Of a stretch of 9,863 nucleotides of DNA, positions 1 to 5,406 are shown piece after piece. Location of the stretch: NCBI GenBank assembly GCA_016781635.1, contig JADDPY010000525.1, forward strand, positions 1 to 9,863. The letters run 5' to 3'. This DNA comes from Rubrobacter sp. (GTDB lineage: Bacteria; Actinomycetota; Rubrobacteria; Rubrobacterales; Rubrobacteraceae). Both the position numbers and the translations under genes were made by a program. Position 1 is the first letter of the stretch, and each line of letters opens with the position of its first letter. Below the pieces are notes generated by a model, which saw only the letters and a program-made list of their open reading frames with translations, had not been told where the DNA came from and made no database searches.

Positions 1-1
1 G

Positions 2-499
2 TACGCGATCCTCGCAATCTGGGCGAGCGTAGGCCTCGCGGTAGCCCTGCGCACAGTTACAGGACTCGTAGCAAGTAAGGCTCCGAGGTTTCGCATGGCG
101 ACCGTCGTCGCGCTCTCGATCTTCGCGCTCTCCATACCGCTCTGGGGTCTGCTGGCGACTTATCGCGCGGTGGACATGAGCGAAGATTACGAGGGGCGCA
201 GGATCGTGGAGGCCGTTGCCGACAACGCCGCCCCTGACGCCATCGTGATCCAGCACAGAGGCCCCCTGCAGTACATGCAACTGGTCGAGAACCGCCGCAC
301 TGACATACAGGTGTGGAACTTCGCCCAGCCCAACGGCAAAGAGGAAGTCACCGAGGCCTCGACCGCGGCTCAAGAGGGCCGCTTCTACATCCTCTACCCA
401 AACAAGGGCAAGACGCGCCAGTTCGAGGACGCAGGCTACGAGCTCGTTCCCGTCGAAGGAAAGATGCTCTACCAAGTCGTGCCAGCGGAGGGCGCGTAA
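2..499 (+). CDS. C-terminal part of a multi-pass membrane protein, possibly glycosyltransferase-like (5' end outside window)
   Basis: The frame is open from base 2 with no stop before TAA at 497-499, so the gene starts left of the window; the ATG at 95 is internal and not needed as a start. 165 residues are visible. Two hydrophobic stretches are seen, about residues 1-25 (YAILAIWASVGLAVAL...) and 32-53 (ATVVALSIFALSIPLWGLLA), each long enough to span the membrane, followed by a soluble tail of about 110 residues. The tail contains APDAIVIQHRGPLQYMQLVE and then NRRTDIQVWNF, which resembles the extracytoplasmic tail of DUF2723/PMT-like polytopic glycosyltransferases (known only from general family resemblance). 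The catalytic part is not in the window, so the function stays tentative. It is convergent with the acetyltransferase gene, with 28 bases between the stops. Confidence 0.75.
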   Translation, partial: YAILAIWASVGLAVALRTVTGLVASKAPRFRMATVVALSIFALSIPLWGLLATYRAVDMSEDYEGRRIVEAVADNAAPDAIVIQHRGPLQYMQLVENRRTDIQVWNFAQPNGKEEVTEASTAAQEGRFYILYPNKGKTRQFEDAGYELVPVEGKMLYQVVPAEGA

Positions 500-514
500 C
501 CCGTCACGACCCTA

Positions 515-541
515 CCGGGGCCTGCTGTTATCGCCTCCCGG
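515..541. terminator. Possible bidirectional terminator hairpin between convergent genes
   Basis: CCGGG at 515-519 can pair with CCCGG at 537-541, and adjoining GC/GC bases could lengthen the stem around a bulge. It lies between the convergent stops of the membrane-protein gene and the acetyltransferase gene and overlaps the latter's last codons. There is no T tract on either strand, so this is a weak call based on position and symmetry. Confidence 0.25.
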
Positions 542-1265
542 CCGATTCGAGGACGAAGTAGCGATCCACGGGGACAAAGCCGAGCGACTCTGCGAGGTTC
601 ATCGAAGCCGCGTTCGTCTCCAGCGCCCCCCAGACCGGCTCCTTGCCGCTCGTCTCGCGCATGTGGCGGACCATAAAAGCGGCGCACCGCGCAGCATACC
701 CGCGCCTCCGGTGCCCATCTAGCGTGTCTATGGCAACGTCCCACAGCCCCTCGGTCTCGAAGGCCACGTGGCAGAACGAGACCGGTACGTCCTCGACAAA
801 CGTCGCCGCCAGGGGCGTGCCCCTTTGCAGGGTGTCCTCCAACTCGGCCCGGAGCCCCGCCCGAAGACCGGGCGGCAGTAGGCGCAGCCCATCCGGACCG
901 GACATAAACCGGACCTCGCACTCCAAACTTCCCGGAGGTTCCTGAAGCCCGCCTTCGCCGAGCAGGTGCAGTATCGCGGCCTGCATCTCCCAGCCCGACA
1001 GTATTCGCGCGACGAGCGGGGCGTTATCGGGCATAGCGATGACCGCGCCCGAGTGACCGTTGCGGCGCACAGCCTCGAGTACCGCCCCGGCCGCCGGGCG
1101 CCCCACCACGGAGAGCAACTCTCCCTCCGGGTAGAGCCCACGCGCGACGAAGCTCGGCCCGCCGGGGCCCTCCTCCAGGCCCAGGAGATCGCACCTTTCG
1201 AGCAGCATCCCTCGCGTCTCCAGAAAGCGCGGAACGTCCGGCAGGAGCGCGGCCAAACGGCGCAT
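528..1265 (-). CDS. GNAT-family N-acetyltransferase
   Basis: A 245-residue protein that probably transfers an acetyl group from acetyl-CoA to an amine; the acceptor cannot be read from the sequence. The C-terminal half carries the GNAT fold: a beta strand LWDVAIDTL at 174-182, the pyrophosphate-binding loop RRRGYA at 186-191 (motif A, R/Q-x-x-G-x-G/A), a helix AARCAAFMVRHM, and motif B with NAASMNLAESLGF at 218-230. Residues 1-115 have no motif that I recognise and may be a degenerate second GNAT-like half. It is the last gene of the mutase cluster, 14 bases after the YbgC-type thioesterase stop. The ATG at 1265 has GGGAG directly against it, an unusually short spacing; the next in-frame ATG is residue 20. 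Family call is firm; role in the cluster is unknown. Confidence 0.85.
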   Translation of the reverse strand: MRRLAALLPDVPRFLETRGMLLERCDLLGLEEGPGGPSFVARGLYPEGELLSVVGRPAAGAVLEAVRRNGHSGAVIAMPDNAPLVARILSGWEMQAAILHLLGEGGLQEPPGSLECEVRFMSGPDGLRLLPPGLRAGLRAELEDTLQRGTPLAATFVEDVPVSFCHVAFETEGLWDVAIDTLDGHRRRGYAARCAAFMVRHMRETSGKEPVWGALETNAASMNLAESLGFVPVDRYFVLESAGRR

Positions 1266-1279
1266 CTCCCGCGAAGGTT

Positions 1280-1699
1280 CTATGCCGCGCCCCCCGAAAG
1301 GCGGGCGACGAACTCCTTCGGGACGCGGCTCGGACGGCCGGTCGCTATTTCTATGCAGCCGTGGCGGGTGCGGCCCGTTGCGACAACCTCACCGTCGCGC
1401 AGAACCTCGTACTCGAACCAGAAGGAGGCTTTACCGAAGTCCGCGAGGGTCGTTCTCAGGGTCAGGTCGTCGTCGAAGCGGGCGGCTCGCTTGTAGAAGG
1501 CATGTGCCTCGACGACGACGAAGCCGTAGCCGGCTCTCTCCATGTCCCTGTACGAGAGGCCGGCGGCGCGGAGCCACTCCACGCGGCCGACCTCGAAGTA
1601 GGAGAGGTAGTTGGAGTTGTTGACGATGCCCTGCGCGTCGGTCTCGCCGTACCGGACGCGCAGCTTCGTCTCGTGGACCGTGGGAGCTTTGCGGCTCAA
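1280..1699 (-). CDS. YbgC/FadM-type acyl-CoA thioesterase (4HBT hotdog family)
   Basis: A 139-residue single hotdog-fold protein, the usual size for this family, predicted to hydrolyse acyl-CoA thioesters in the cytoplasm. The diagnostic N-terminal motif is RVRYGETDAQGIVNNSNYLS at 14-33. Asp21 fits the catalytic aspartate of 4-hydroxybenzoyl-CoA thioesterase relatives, and Tyr31, Phe35 and Arg39 match the following helix (YLxYFExxR). Many YbgC relatives have a His in the HVNN/HIxH stretch; here it reads IVNN. The only reasonable start is TTG at 1699, overlapping the hydratase TGA by four bases (TTGA), which indicates translational coupling. The purine-rich AAGGGGAG at 1700-1707 touches the start codon. 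Placement after the mutase and hydratase suggests it acts on a CoA ester of that pathway; the exact substrate is unknown. Confidence 0.9.
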   Translation of the reverse strand: MSRKAPTVHETKLRVRYGETDAQGIVNNSNYLSYFEVGRVEWLRAAGLSYRDMERAGYGFVVVEAHAFYKRAARFDDDLTLRTTLADFGKASFWFEYEVLRDGEVVATGRTRHGCIEIATGRPSRVPKEFVARLSGGAA

Positions 1700-2472
1700 C
1701 TCCCCTTGAACTGGGCCTTGCGCTTCTCGACGAAGGCGCCCATGCCTTCCTTCGCGTCCTCGGTGGAGAAGAGCAAGCCGAACTGGTCGGCCTCGTACTC
1801 CAGGCCGCTTATAAGGTCCACGTCCAGCGCCCGGTTCGCCGACGCCTTCGCCATGCGGACGGCGAGCGGACCGTTCACGGCGATCTGCGAAGCGAGCTCC
1901 TTCGCGGCGTTCAACGCCTCACCCTCGGGGACAACGCGGTTGACGAGGTTGACCATGCGCGCCTCATCCGCCTTGATGCGCCTGCCCGAGAAGATCAACT
2001 CCTTCGCGATACCCGGCCCAACGAGCCGGGGCAACCGCTGCGTGCCGCCCATGCCAGGGAGAATGCCCAGGGAGACCTCCGGGAAGCCGAGCAGGGCGTT
2101 CTCGGCTGCGATGCGTATATCGCAGGCGAGGGCGATCTCGCAGCCACCGCCCAGAGCGAAGCCGTTGATCGCGGCTATCGTCGGCACCGGGCTCCGGTCG
2201 AGGAGCGCCGTCGCCGCGTGCCCGAGCTCGGCGAACCTCTTCGCTTCCATCGGGCTCATCTGGCTCATCACCGCGATGTCCGCCCCCGCAATAAAAGCCC
2301 GGGACCCCGCGCCGGTCACGATGATCGCGCGCGGCGGGTTCACATCCAACTCCAGAAGCGCCTGCCCGATCTCCTCCACAACCTGCGGGTTCAGCGCATT
2401 GAGCTTGTCCTGCCGGTCGATGGTAAGTACTGCTACTCCATTATCCCCGCGCTCGACCTGTACGAAATCCAA
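1696..2472 (-). CDS. Enoyl-CoA hydratase/isomerase (crotonase family)
   Basis: A 258-residue crotonase, the standard length, which hydrates trans-2-enoyl-CoA to 3-hydroxyacyl-CoA in beta-oxidation. The oxyanion-hole segments are present: AFIAGADI at 59-66 and NGFALGGGCEIALACD at 103-118. Both catalytic glutamates of true hydratases are there: Glu112 (GGGCE) and Glu132 (PEVSLGILPGMGGTQRL, starting at 131). The start is TTG at 2472, supported by AAAGGGAGG with seven bases between; there is no competing ATG nearby. Its stop overlaps the thioesterase start. It follows the mutase small subunit in the same direction. If the mutase makes butyryl-CoA, this enzyme would act on crotonyl-CoA one oxidation step later (inference). 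Crotonase homologues vary in substrate, so a branched-chain enoyl-CoA is also possible. Confidence 0.93.
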   Translation of the reverse strand: MDFVQVERGDNGVAVLTIDRQDKLNALNPQVVEEIGQALLELDVNPPRAIIVTGAGSRAFIAGADIAVMSQMSPMEAKRFAELGHAATALLDRSPVPTIAAINGFALGGGCEIALACDIRIAAENALLGFPEVSLGILPGMGGTQRLPRLVGPGIAKELIFSGRRIKADEARMVNLVNRVVPEGEALNAAKELASQIAVNGPLAVRMAKASANRALDVDLISGLEYEADQFGLLFSTEDAKEGMGAFVEKRKAQFKGS

Positions 2473-2479
2473 GGTTTTG

Positions 2480-2488
2480 CCTCCCTTT
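2480..2488 (-). promoter_or_regulatory. Ribosome-binding site setting the TTG start of the enoyl-CoA hydratase
   Basis: The - strand reads AAAGGGAGG, then seven bases, then TTG at 2472. This is near-ideal Shine-Dalgarno spacing and is the reason for choosing TTG. The same block (GACCA-R-AGGGAGGCA) precedes the mutase small-subunit gene. Confidence 0.75.
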
Positions 2489-2495
2489 GGTCGGC

Positions 2496-2601
2496 GCCAT
2501 CAGCCCTCAGCCTTCGATATGGCGGCGCAAAGATGTCCCTGCTCCACAAAGACCGTTCCTTTGCAAACCACTCTCGCGCCGTCCACGGTTGGGCTGATGG
2601 C
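2496..2601. repeat. Intergenic element bounded by an 11-bp perfect inverted repeat
   Basis: GCCATCAGCCC at 2496-2506 is the exact reverse complement of GGGCTGATGGC at 2591-2601, with 84 bases between. Inside are shorter complementary words (GGCGC/GCGCC and GCAAAG/CTTTGC read on the - strand), so the transcript could form a long imperfect hairpin. The right arm is followed by further GCTGA-like words (2615-2637) that run into the last codons of the mutase small-subunit gene. The left arm resembles the arm of the element at 3058-3169. No transposase or target duplication is evident. It is best described as a non-coding degenerate palindromic repeat. Confidence 0.55.
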
Positions 2602-2621
2602 TGCCTGCTAGATTCTGACGG

Positions 2622-3020
2622 CTAAGAGCTGACGAGCTCTCCCTGGAGGTACTCTACAGCTTTTCTCGTCGGGGTTCCGGGGGTGAAGACCTCGCCTACT
2701 CCGGCCTCTTTCAGCTTCGGGATGTCTTGCTTGGGGATCGTACCGCCGCAGAAGACGAGGACGTCCTCGGCGTCGTTCTCCTTGAGGAGGTCGACGATGC
2801 GGGGCAGCAGCGTCATGTGGGCGCCGGAGAGGATGGAGACCCCTATGGCGTCGGCGTCCTCCTGGATCGTCGCCTCGACGACCTGCTCGGGGGTCTGGTG
2901 AAGGCCGGTGTAGATCACCTCCATCCCCGCGTCCCGGAGCGCCCGCGCGATGATCTTGGCCCCCCGGTCGTGCCCGTCCAGCCCGACCTTCGCCACCACT
3001 ACCCGTATCGTATCGGCCAC
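2622..3020 (-). CDS. icmB: B12-binding small subunit of an acyl-CoA mutase (isobutyryl-CoA mutase IcmB type)
   Basis: A 132-residue stand-alone cobalamin-binding domain that holds adenosylcobalamin for the radical carbon-skeleton rearrangement catalysed with the large subunit. The B12 signature is complete: DGHDRG at 15-20 (D-x-H-x-x-G, with His17 the expected lower axial cobalt ligand), S62-x-L64 in VSILSG, and the GG pair in CGGTIP at 91-96. IcmB of Streptomyces is known to be of very similar length. In many methylmalonyl-CoA mutases this domain is instead fused to the C-terminus of the catalytic chain. The start is GTG at 3020, with GAGGGAGG five bases upstream. It is separated from the large-subunit gene by a 152-base repeat-bearing spacer, but both lie on the same strand. 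It could equally be named a methylmalonyl-CoA mutase C-terminal-domain protein; the Icm label rests on the partner's active site. Confidence 0.88.
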   Translation of the reverse strand: MADTIRVVVAKVGLDGHDRGAKIIARALRDAGMEVIYTGLHQTPEQVVEATIQEDADAIGVSILSGAHMTLLPRIVDLLKENDAEDVLVFCGGTIPKQDIPKLKEAGVGEVFTPGTPTRKAVEYLQGELVSS

Positions 3021-3025
3021 GAATG

Positions 3026-3033
3026 CCTCCCTC
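3026..3033 (-). promoter_or_regulatory. Ribosome-binding site of the mutase small-subunit gene
   Basis: GAGGGAGG on the - strand lies five bases upstream of GTG at 3020. It sits directly at the edge of the repeat-rich spacer and matches the block in front of the hydratase gene. Confidence 0.7.
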
Positions 3034-3057
3034 TGGTCAGCAGCTATCGGCTATCGG

Positions 3058-3169
3058 CGGTCAGCCCTCGGCTCTCCCGCACCGATCCGCCTCCGAGCGC
3101 CCGGCTGTCCTTCCCCTCCAAACGCTTGCTCAGCGGGGTTTCTCCGCCTTATCGGTGGTCGGCTGACCG
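3058..3169. repeat. Second intergenic inverted-repeat element between the mutase subunit genes
   Basis: CGGTCAGCC at 3058-3066 is the reverse complement of GGCTGACCG at 3161-3169. Outside the left arm lies a short degenerate tandem run (AGCTATCGGCTATCGGC, 3042-3058). Like the element at 2496-2601 it is about 110 bases long, fills a spacer between operon genes, has a TCAGCCCTC word in its left arm and ends next to the downstream gene's ribosome-binding site. The interiors of the two copies are not obviously alike, so the family relationship is tentative. Confidence 0.45.
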
Positions 3170-3172
3170 GCC

Positions 3173-4819
3173 CTATATTACCGGCGTCTCGCGGTAGGTG
3201 CCGTAGACCTCCTGCATGGCGGAGCAGATCTCACCCACCGTCGCGTAGGCCCGGACTGCCTCGATGGTCGGGTACATGGTGTTCTCGCCCTCGCGGCAGG
3301 CCCTCTTTACGGCCTCCAGGCACTCTTCGACGCGCTCGTTGTCGCGGCGCTCTTTCAGGTCCTTGAGGCGATTCAGCTGGCCCTCGGAGACCGCCGGGTC
3401 TATGCGGTGGGTCTCGACGTCGGACTCGTCCTTGGGCTCGTAGATGTTGACGTTGACTATTTTGCGGGTGCCGTTCTCTGTCTCGCGCTGGTAGCGTGCG
3501 CTCGCCTCGGCGATCTCCCCCATCTGGAAGCCGTTCTCTATGGCCCGCACGACCCCGCCCATCTCGTCGATCTGGCGGAAGTAGTCGTATGCCTGCCTCT
3601 CCAGCTCGTCCGTCAGTGCCTCGACAAAATACGAGCCCCCGAGCGGGTCTATCGTGTTTGTCGCGCCCGTCTCCAACGCCGCTATCTGCTGCGTACGAAC
3701 GGCAACTCGCACGGCCTCCTCGGTCGGGAGCGCCAGGGCCTCATCGAAAGAGTTGGTGTGGAGGCTCTGGGTGCCGCCGAGGATGGCGGCGAGGGCCTCG
3801 AAGGCGGTACGCGCGACGTTGTTGTAGGGTTCCTGAGCGGTCAGGGAGACGCCGGCGGTCTGGGTGTGGAAGCGCATGAGGAGGCTCTTCTCGTCCCTGG
3901 CGCCGTACTTCTCCTTCATCACCGTCGCCCAGATGCGCCTGGCCGCGCGGAACTTGCAGATCTCCTCGAAGAAGTCTATGTGCGAGTTGAAGAAGAAGCT
4001 CAAGCGCGGCGCGAAGTCGTCGACGTCGAGGCCCGCTTCTATGCCCGCTTCTACGTAGGCGAAGCCGTCCGAGAGGGTGAACGCGAGCTCCTGGGCCGCC
4101 GTCGAGCCCGCCTCGCGGATGTGGTAGCCGGAGATGGAGACCGTGTTCCACCTCGGCATGTGCTCGGTGGCGTAGACGAGCATGTCCTTGAAGACCTGCA
4201 TGCTTGGCTCGGGCGGGAAGAGCCATTCTTTCTGAGCTATGTACTCCTTGAGGATGTCGTTCTGGTTGGTGCCGGTGAGTTGTTCGGGACCGACGCCCTG
4301 CTTCTCGGCGGCGACGACGTACATGGCGAGCAGGACGTGGGCGGGAGCGTTTATGGTCATGGAGGTGGAGATCTCACCCATGTCGATGCCCTCGAAGAGC
4401 TTCTCCATGTCCTCCAGCGAATCTACCGCCACACCCTCGGTGCCCACCTCCCCGAGGGAGAGCGGAGAATCCGAGTCGAGGCCCATGAGGGTCGGCATGT
4501 CGAAGGCTATGGAGAGGCCGTTCTGGCCGTGATCTATAAGGTAGCGGAACCGCTCGTTCGTCTCGGCCGCCGAGCCGAAGCCCGCAAACTGGCGGACGGT
4601 CCACAGGCGGCCCCGATACATGTTCGGGTAGACGCCGCGGGTGTAGGGGTACTGCCCCGGGTAGCCTAGCTTCTCGTCGTAGTCGCCCTCTACGTCCTCC
4701 GGGGTGTAGAGTGGTTTGATGGGCACCCCGCTCATCGTCGAGAACTCGGCGTCGCGCTCGCCCCTCTGCGCGTAAGCCTCTTCCCAAAGGTCCTTCGACG
4801 TCTCCTTCTCGGTGTCCAA
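3173..4819 (-). CDS. icmA: Catalytic large subunit of a B12-dependent acyl-CoA mutase, probably isobutyryl-CoA mutase
   Basis: A TIM-barrel catalytic chain of 548 residues that would interconvert CoA thioesters by a radical 1,2-shift together with the adjacent B12 subunit. Family landmarks: EYPYTRG-like QYPYTRGVYPNMYRGR at 56-71, WTVRQFAGFG at 73-82, SIAFDMPT at 103-110, NQNDILKEYIAQKEW at 185-199, SISGYHIREAG at 228-238, and the C-terminal ATVGEIC segment. Phe78 and Gln196 align with Tyr89 and Arg207 of Propionibacterium methylmalonyl-CoA mutase; Phe/Gln is the isobutyryl-CoA mutase pair. Phe at the position equal to MCM Phe117 argues against 2-hydroxyisobutyryl-CoA mutase, which has Asp there. 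It has no fused B12 or G domain, as in IcmA. I chose TTG at 4819 because GGGGAGG lies four bases upstream; the longer frame to TTG 4849 has no ribosome-binding site. Databases may label it methylmalonyl-CoA mutase. Confidence 0.9.
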   Translation of the reverse strand: MDTEKETSKDLWEEAYAQRGERDAEFSTMSGVPIKPLYTPEDVEGDYDEKLGYPGQYPYTRGVYPNMYRGRLWTVRQFAGFGSAAETNERFRYLIDHGQNGLSIAFDMPTLMGLDSDSPLSLGEVGTEGVAVDSLEDMEKLFEGIDMGEISTSMTINAPAHVLLAMYVVAAEKQGVGPEQLTGTNQNDILKEYIAQKEWLFPPEPSMQVFKDMLVYATEHMPRWNTVSISGYHIREAGSTAAQELAFTLSDGFAYVEAGIEAGLDVDDFAPRLSFFFNSHIDFFEEICKFRAARRIWATVMKEKYGARDEKSLLMRFHTQTAGVSLTAQEPYNNVARTAFEALAAILGGTQSLHTNSFDEALALPTEEAVRVAVRTQQIAALETGATNTIDPLGGSYFVEALTDELERQAYDYFRQIDEMGGVVRAIENGFQMGEIAEASARYQRETENGTRKIVNVNIYEPKDESDVETHRIDPAVSEGQLNRLKDLKERRDNERVEECLEAVKRACREGENTMYPTIEAVRAYATVGEICSAMQEVYGTYRETPVI

Positions 4820-4823
4820 AGCG

Positions 4824-4830
4824 CCTCCCC
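4824..4830 (-). promoter_or_regulatory. Ribosome-binding site that sets the mutase large-subunit start
   Basis: GGGGAGG on the - strand ends four bases before TTG at 4819. The alternative upstream TTG at 4849 is preceded by ACTAGAAGCAT and lacks any purine-rich site. Confidence 0.65.
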
Positions 4831-4864
4831 AAGCCTCGAAAATCCCCAAATGCTTCTAGTGCAA

Positions 4865-4873
4865 ACTGTAGCA
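4865..4873 (-). promoter_or_regulatory. Predicted extended -10 promoter for the mutase cluster
   Basis: The - strand reads TGC-TACAGT, an extended -10 form (TG-n-TAnnnT). Transcription would begin near 4857, giving a leader of about 38 bases before TTG 4819. No good -35 box is seen at the right distance. The box overlaps one arm of the TAGCACA/TGTGCTA inverted pair. Confidence 0.4.
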
Positions 4874-4907
4874 CAGCGAGCTGGGACGCCGGACGCGAGG
4901 TGTGCTA
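4869..4907. promoter_or_regulatory. Candidate symmetric operator in the divergent promoter region
   Basis: TAGCACA at 4869-4875 and TGTGCTA at 4901-4907 are exact reverse complements, 25 bases apart and centred at about 4888. Each arm overlaps the predicted extended -10 box of one of the two divergent transcripts, so a bound dimer or the shared promoter architecture could link expression of the mutase cluster and the PaaI-type gene. Seven-base arms could also simply reflect two similar -10 boxes facing apart. Confidence 0.35.
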
Positions 4908-4911
4908 TCGT
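4903..4911 (+). promoter_or_regulatory. Predicted extended -10 promoter for the PaaI-type thioesterase
   Basis: TGC-TATCGT is an extended -10 form. The expected start point (about seven to nine bases on) falls at 4918-4920, on or next to the GTG at 4920, which would make the transcript leaderless. No clear -35 box is present. Confidence 0.4.
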
Positions 4912-4919
4912 CGTCCATC

Positions 4920-5402
4920 GTGACCGATGATACGCATAAGAACGAAGCCTTGGAAGCGGACGGGCCAGTGAACAGGAAGCGCCGCATAGCGTGGAACGAG
5001 ATCGACTTCTTCCGCTGGCCGGGGCTGAAGCTTCTAGAGGCGGAGAACGGCGTTGTGAGGGTGGAGCTTCGCGTCGAGGACCACCACAGGGGCGGCGGCG
5101 GATCGCCGAGGCACGTAAACGGCGGGATCGTCAGCTACATGTTCGATGGGCTGCTGGGGGCTGCGGTCGAATCCACCTGGGACGAGGGCGTGATCGGGCA
5201 GGTCACCATCACCCTGAACGTGCAGTTCGTGGACGCCATCGAGGCCGAGAACCGGATCGAGGGTTCAGCCCGGATTTTGCGCCGGGGCGGGGGGCTTGTC
5301 TTCGGGGAGGGCCAGATCTTCGACGAGAGGGGCAAGCTCGGCGCGACCTGCACCGGCGTCTACAAGCTCTTTCGTGAGAAGCGGGAAGCCCGCCCGAACT
5401 AG
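4920..5402 (+). CDS. PaaI-type hotdog thioesterase
   Basis: A hotdog-fold acyl-CoA thioesterase of the PaaI/YdiI clan, 160 residues from GTG 4920. The motif RHVNGGIVSYMFDGLLGAA at 64-82 matches the PaaI pattern HGG-x(5)-D, with Asp76 in the usual acidic catalytic position; the canonical HGG reads NGG here, with His65 two residues earlier. The later strands TITLNVQFVDAI (96-107) and GSARILRRGGGLVF (115-128) fit the second half of the fold. The frame also allows GTG at 4902, adding six residues, but that start has no usable ribosome-binding spacing, while 4920 fits a leaderless transcript from the -10 at 4906-4911. It is divergent from the mutase large subunit, so it may share regulation and act on a CoA ester from the same pathway. 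Substrate unknown. Confidence 0.85.
   Translation: MTDDTHKNEALEADGPVNRKRRIAWNEIDFFRWPGLKLLEAENGVVRVELRVEDHHRGGGGSPRHVNGGIVSYMFDGLLGAAVESTWDEGVIGQVTITLNVQFVDAIEAENRIEGSARILRRGGGLVFGEGQIFDERGKLGATCTGVYKLFREKREARPN
5381..5393. terminator. Short GC hairpin at the end of the PaaI-type gene
   Basis: GCGGG-AAG-CCCGC is a perfect five-base-pair stem with a three-base loop, within the last codons of the PaaI-type gene and just before the convergent stops (TAG 5400-5402, TTA 5407-5409). There is no following T run, so a terminator role is only suggested by position. Confidence 0.2.
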
Positions 5403-5406
5403 GCTC

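Noticed and set aside
2496..2601. The inverted-repeat spacer as a MITE or insertion-sequence remnant
   Set aside because: No target-site duplication or transposase relationship is visible, so only a repeat is called.
1361..2611. A 416-codon open frame on the + strand opposite the thioesterase and hydratase genes
   Set aside because: It spans two genes and a spacer on the other strand, both of which have complete catalytic motifs; its translation is Ser/Ala/Pro-rich without recognisable domains.
3407..4669. A 420-codon open frame on the + strand opposite the mutase large-subunit gene
   Set aside because: It is the mirror of a strongly conserved gene in high-GC DNA. Its translation is low-complexity (rich in Leu, Gly, Val, Asp, Glu) and has no family motifs.
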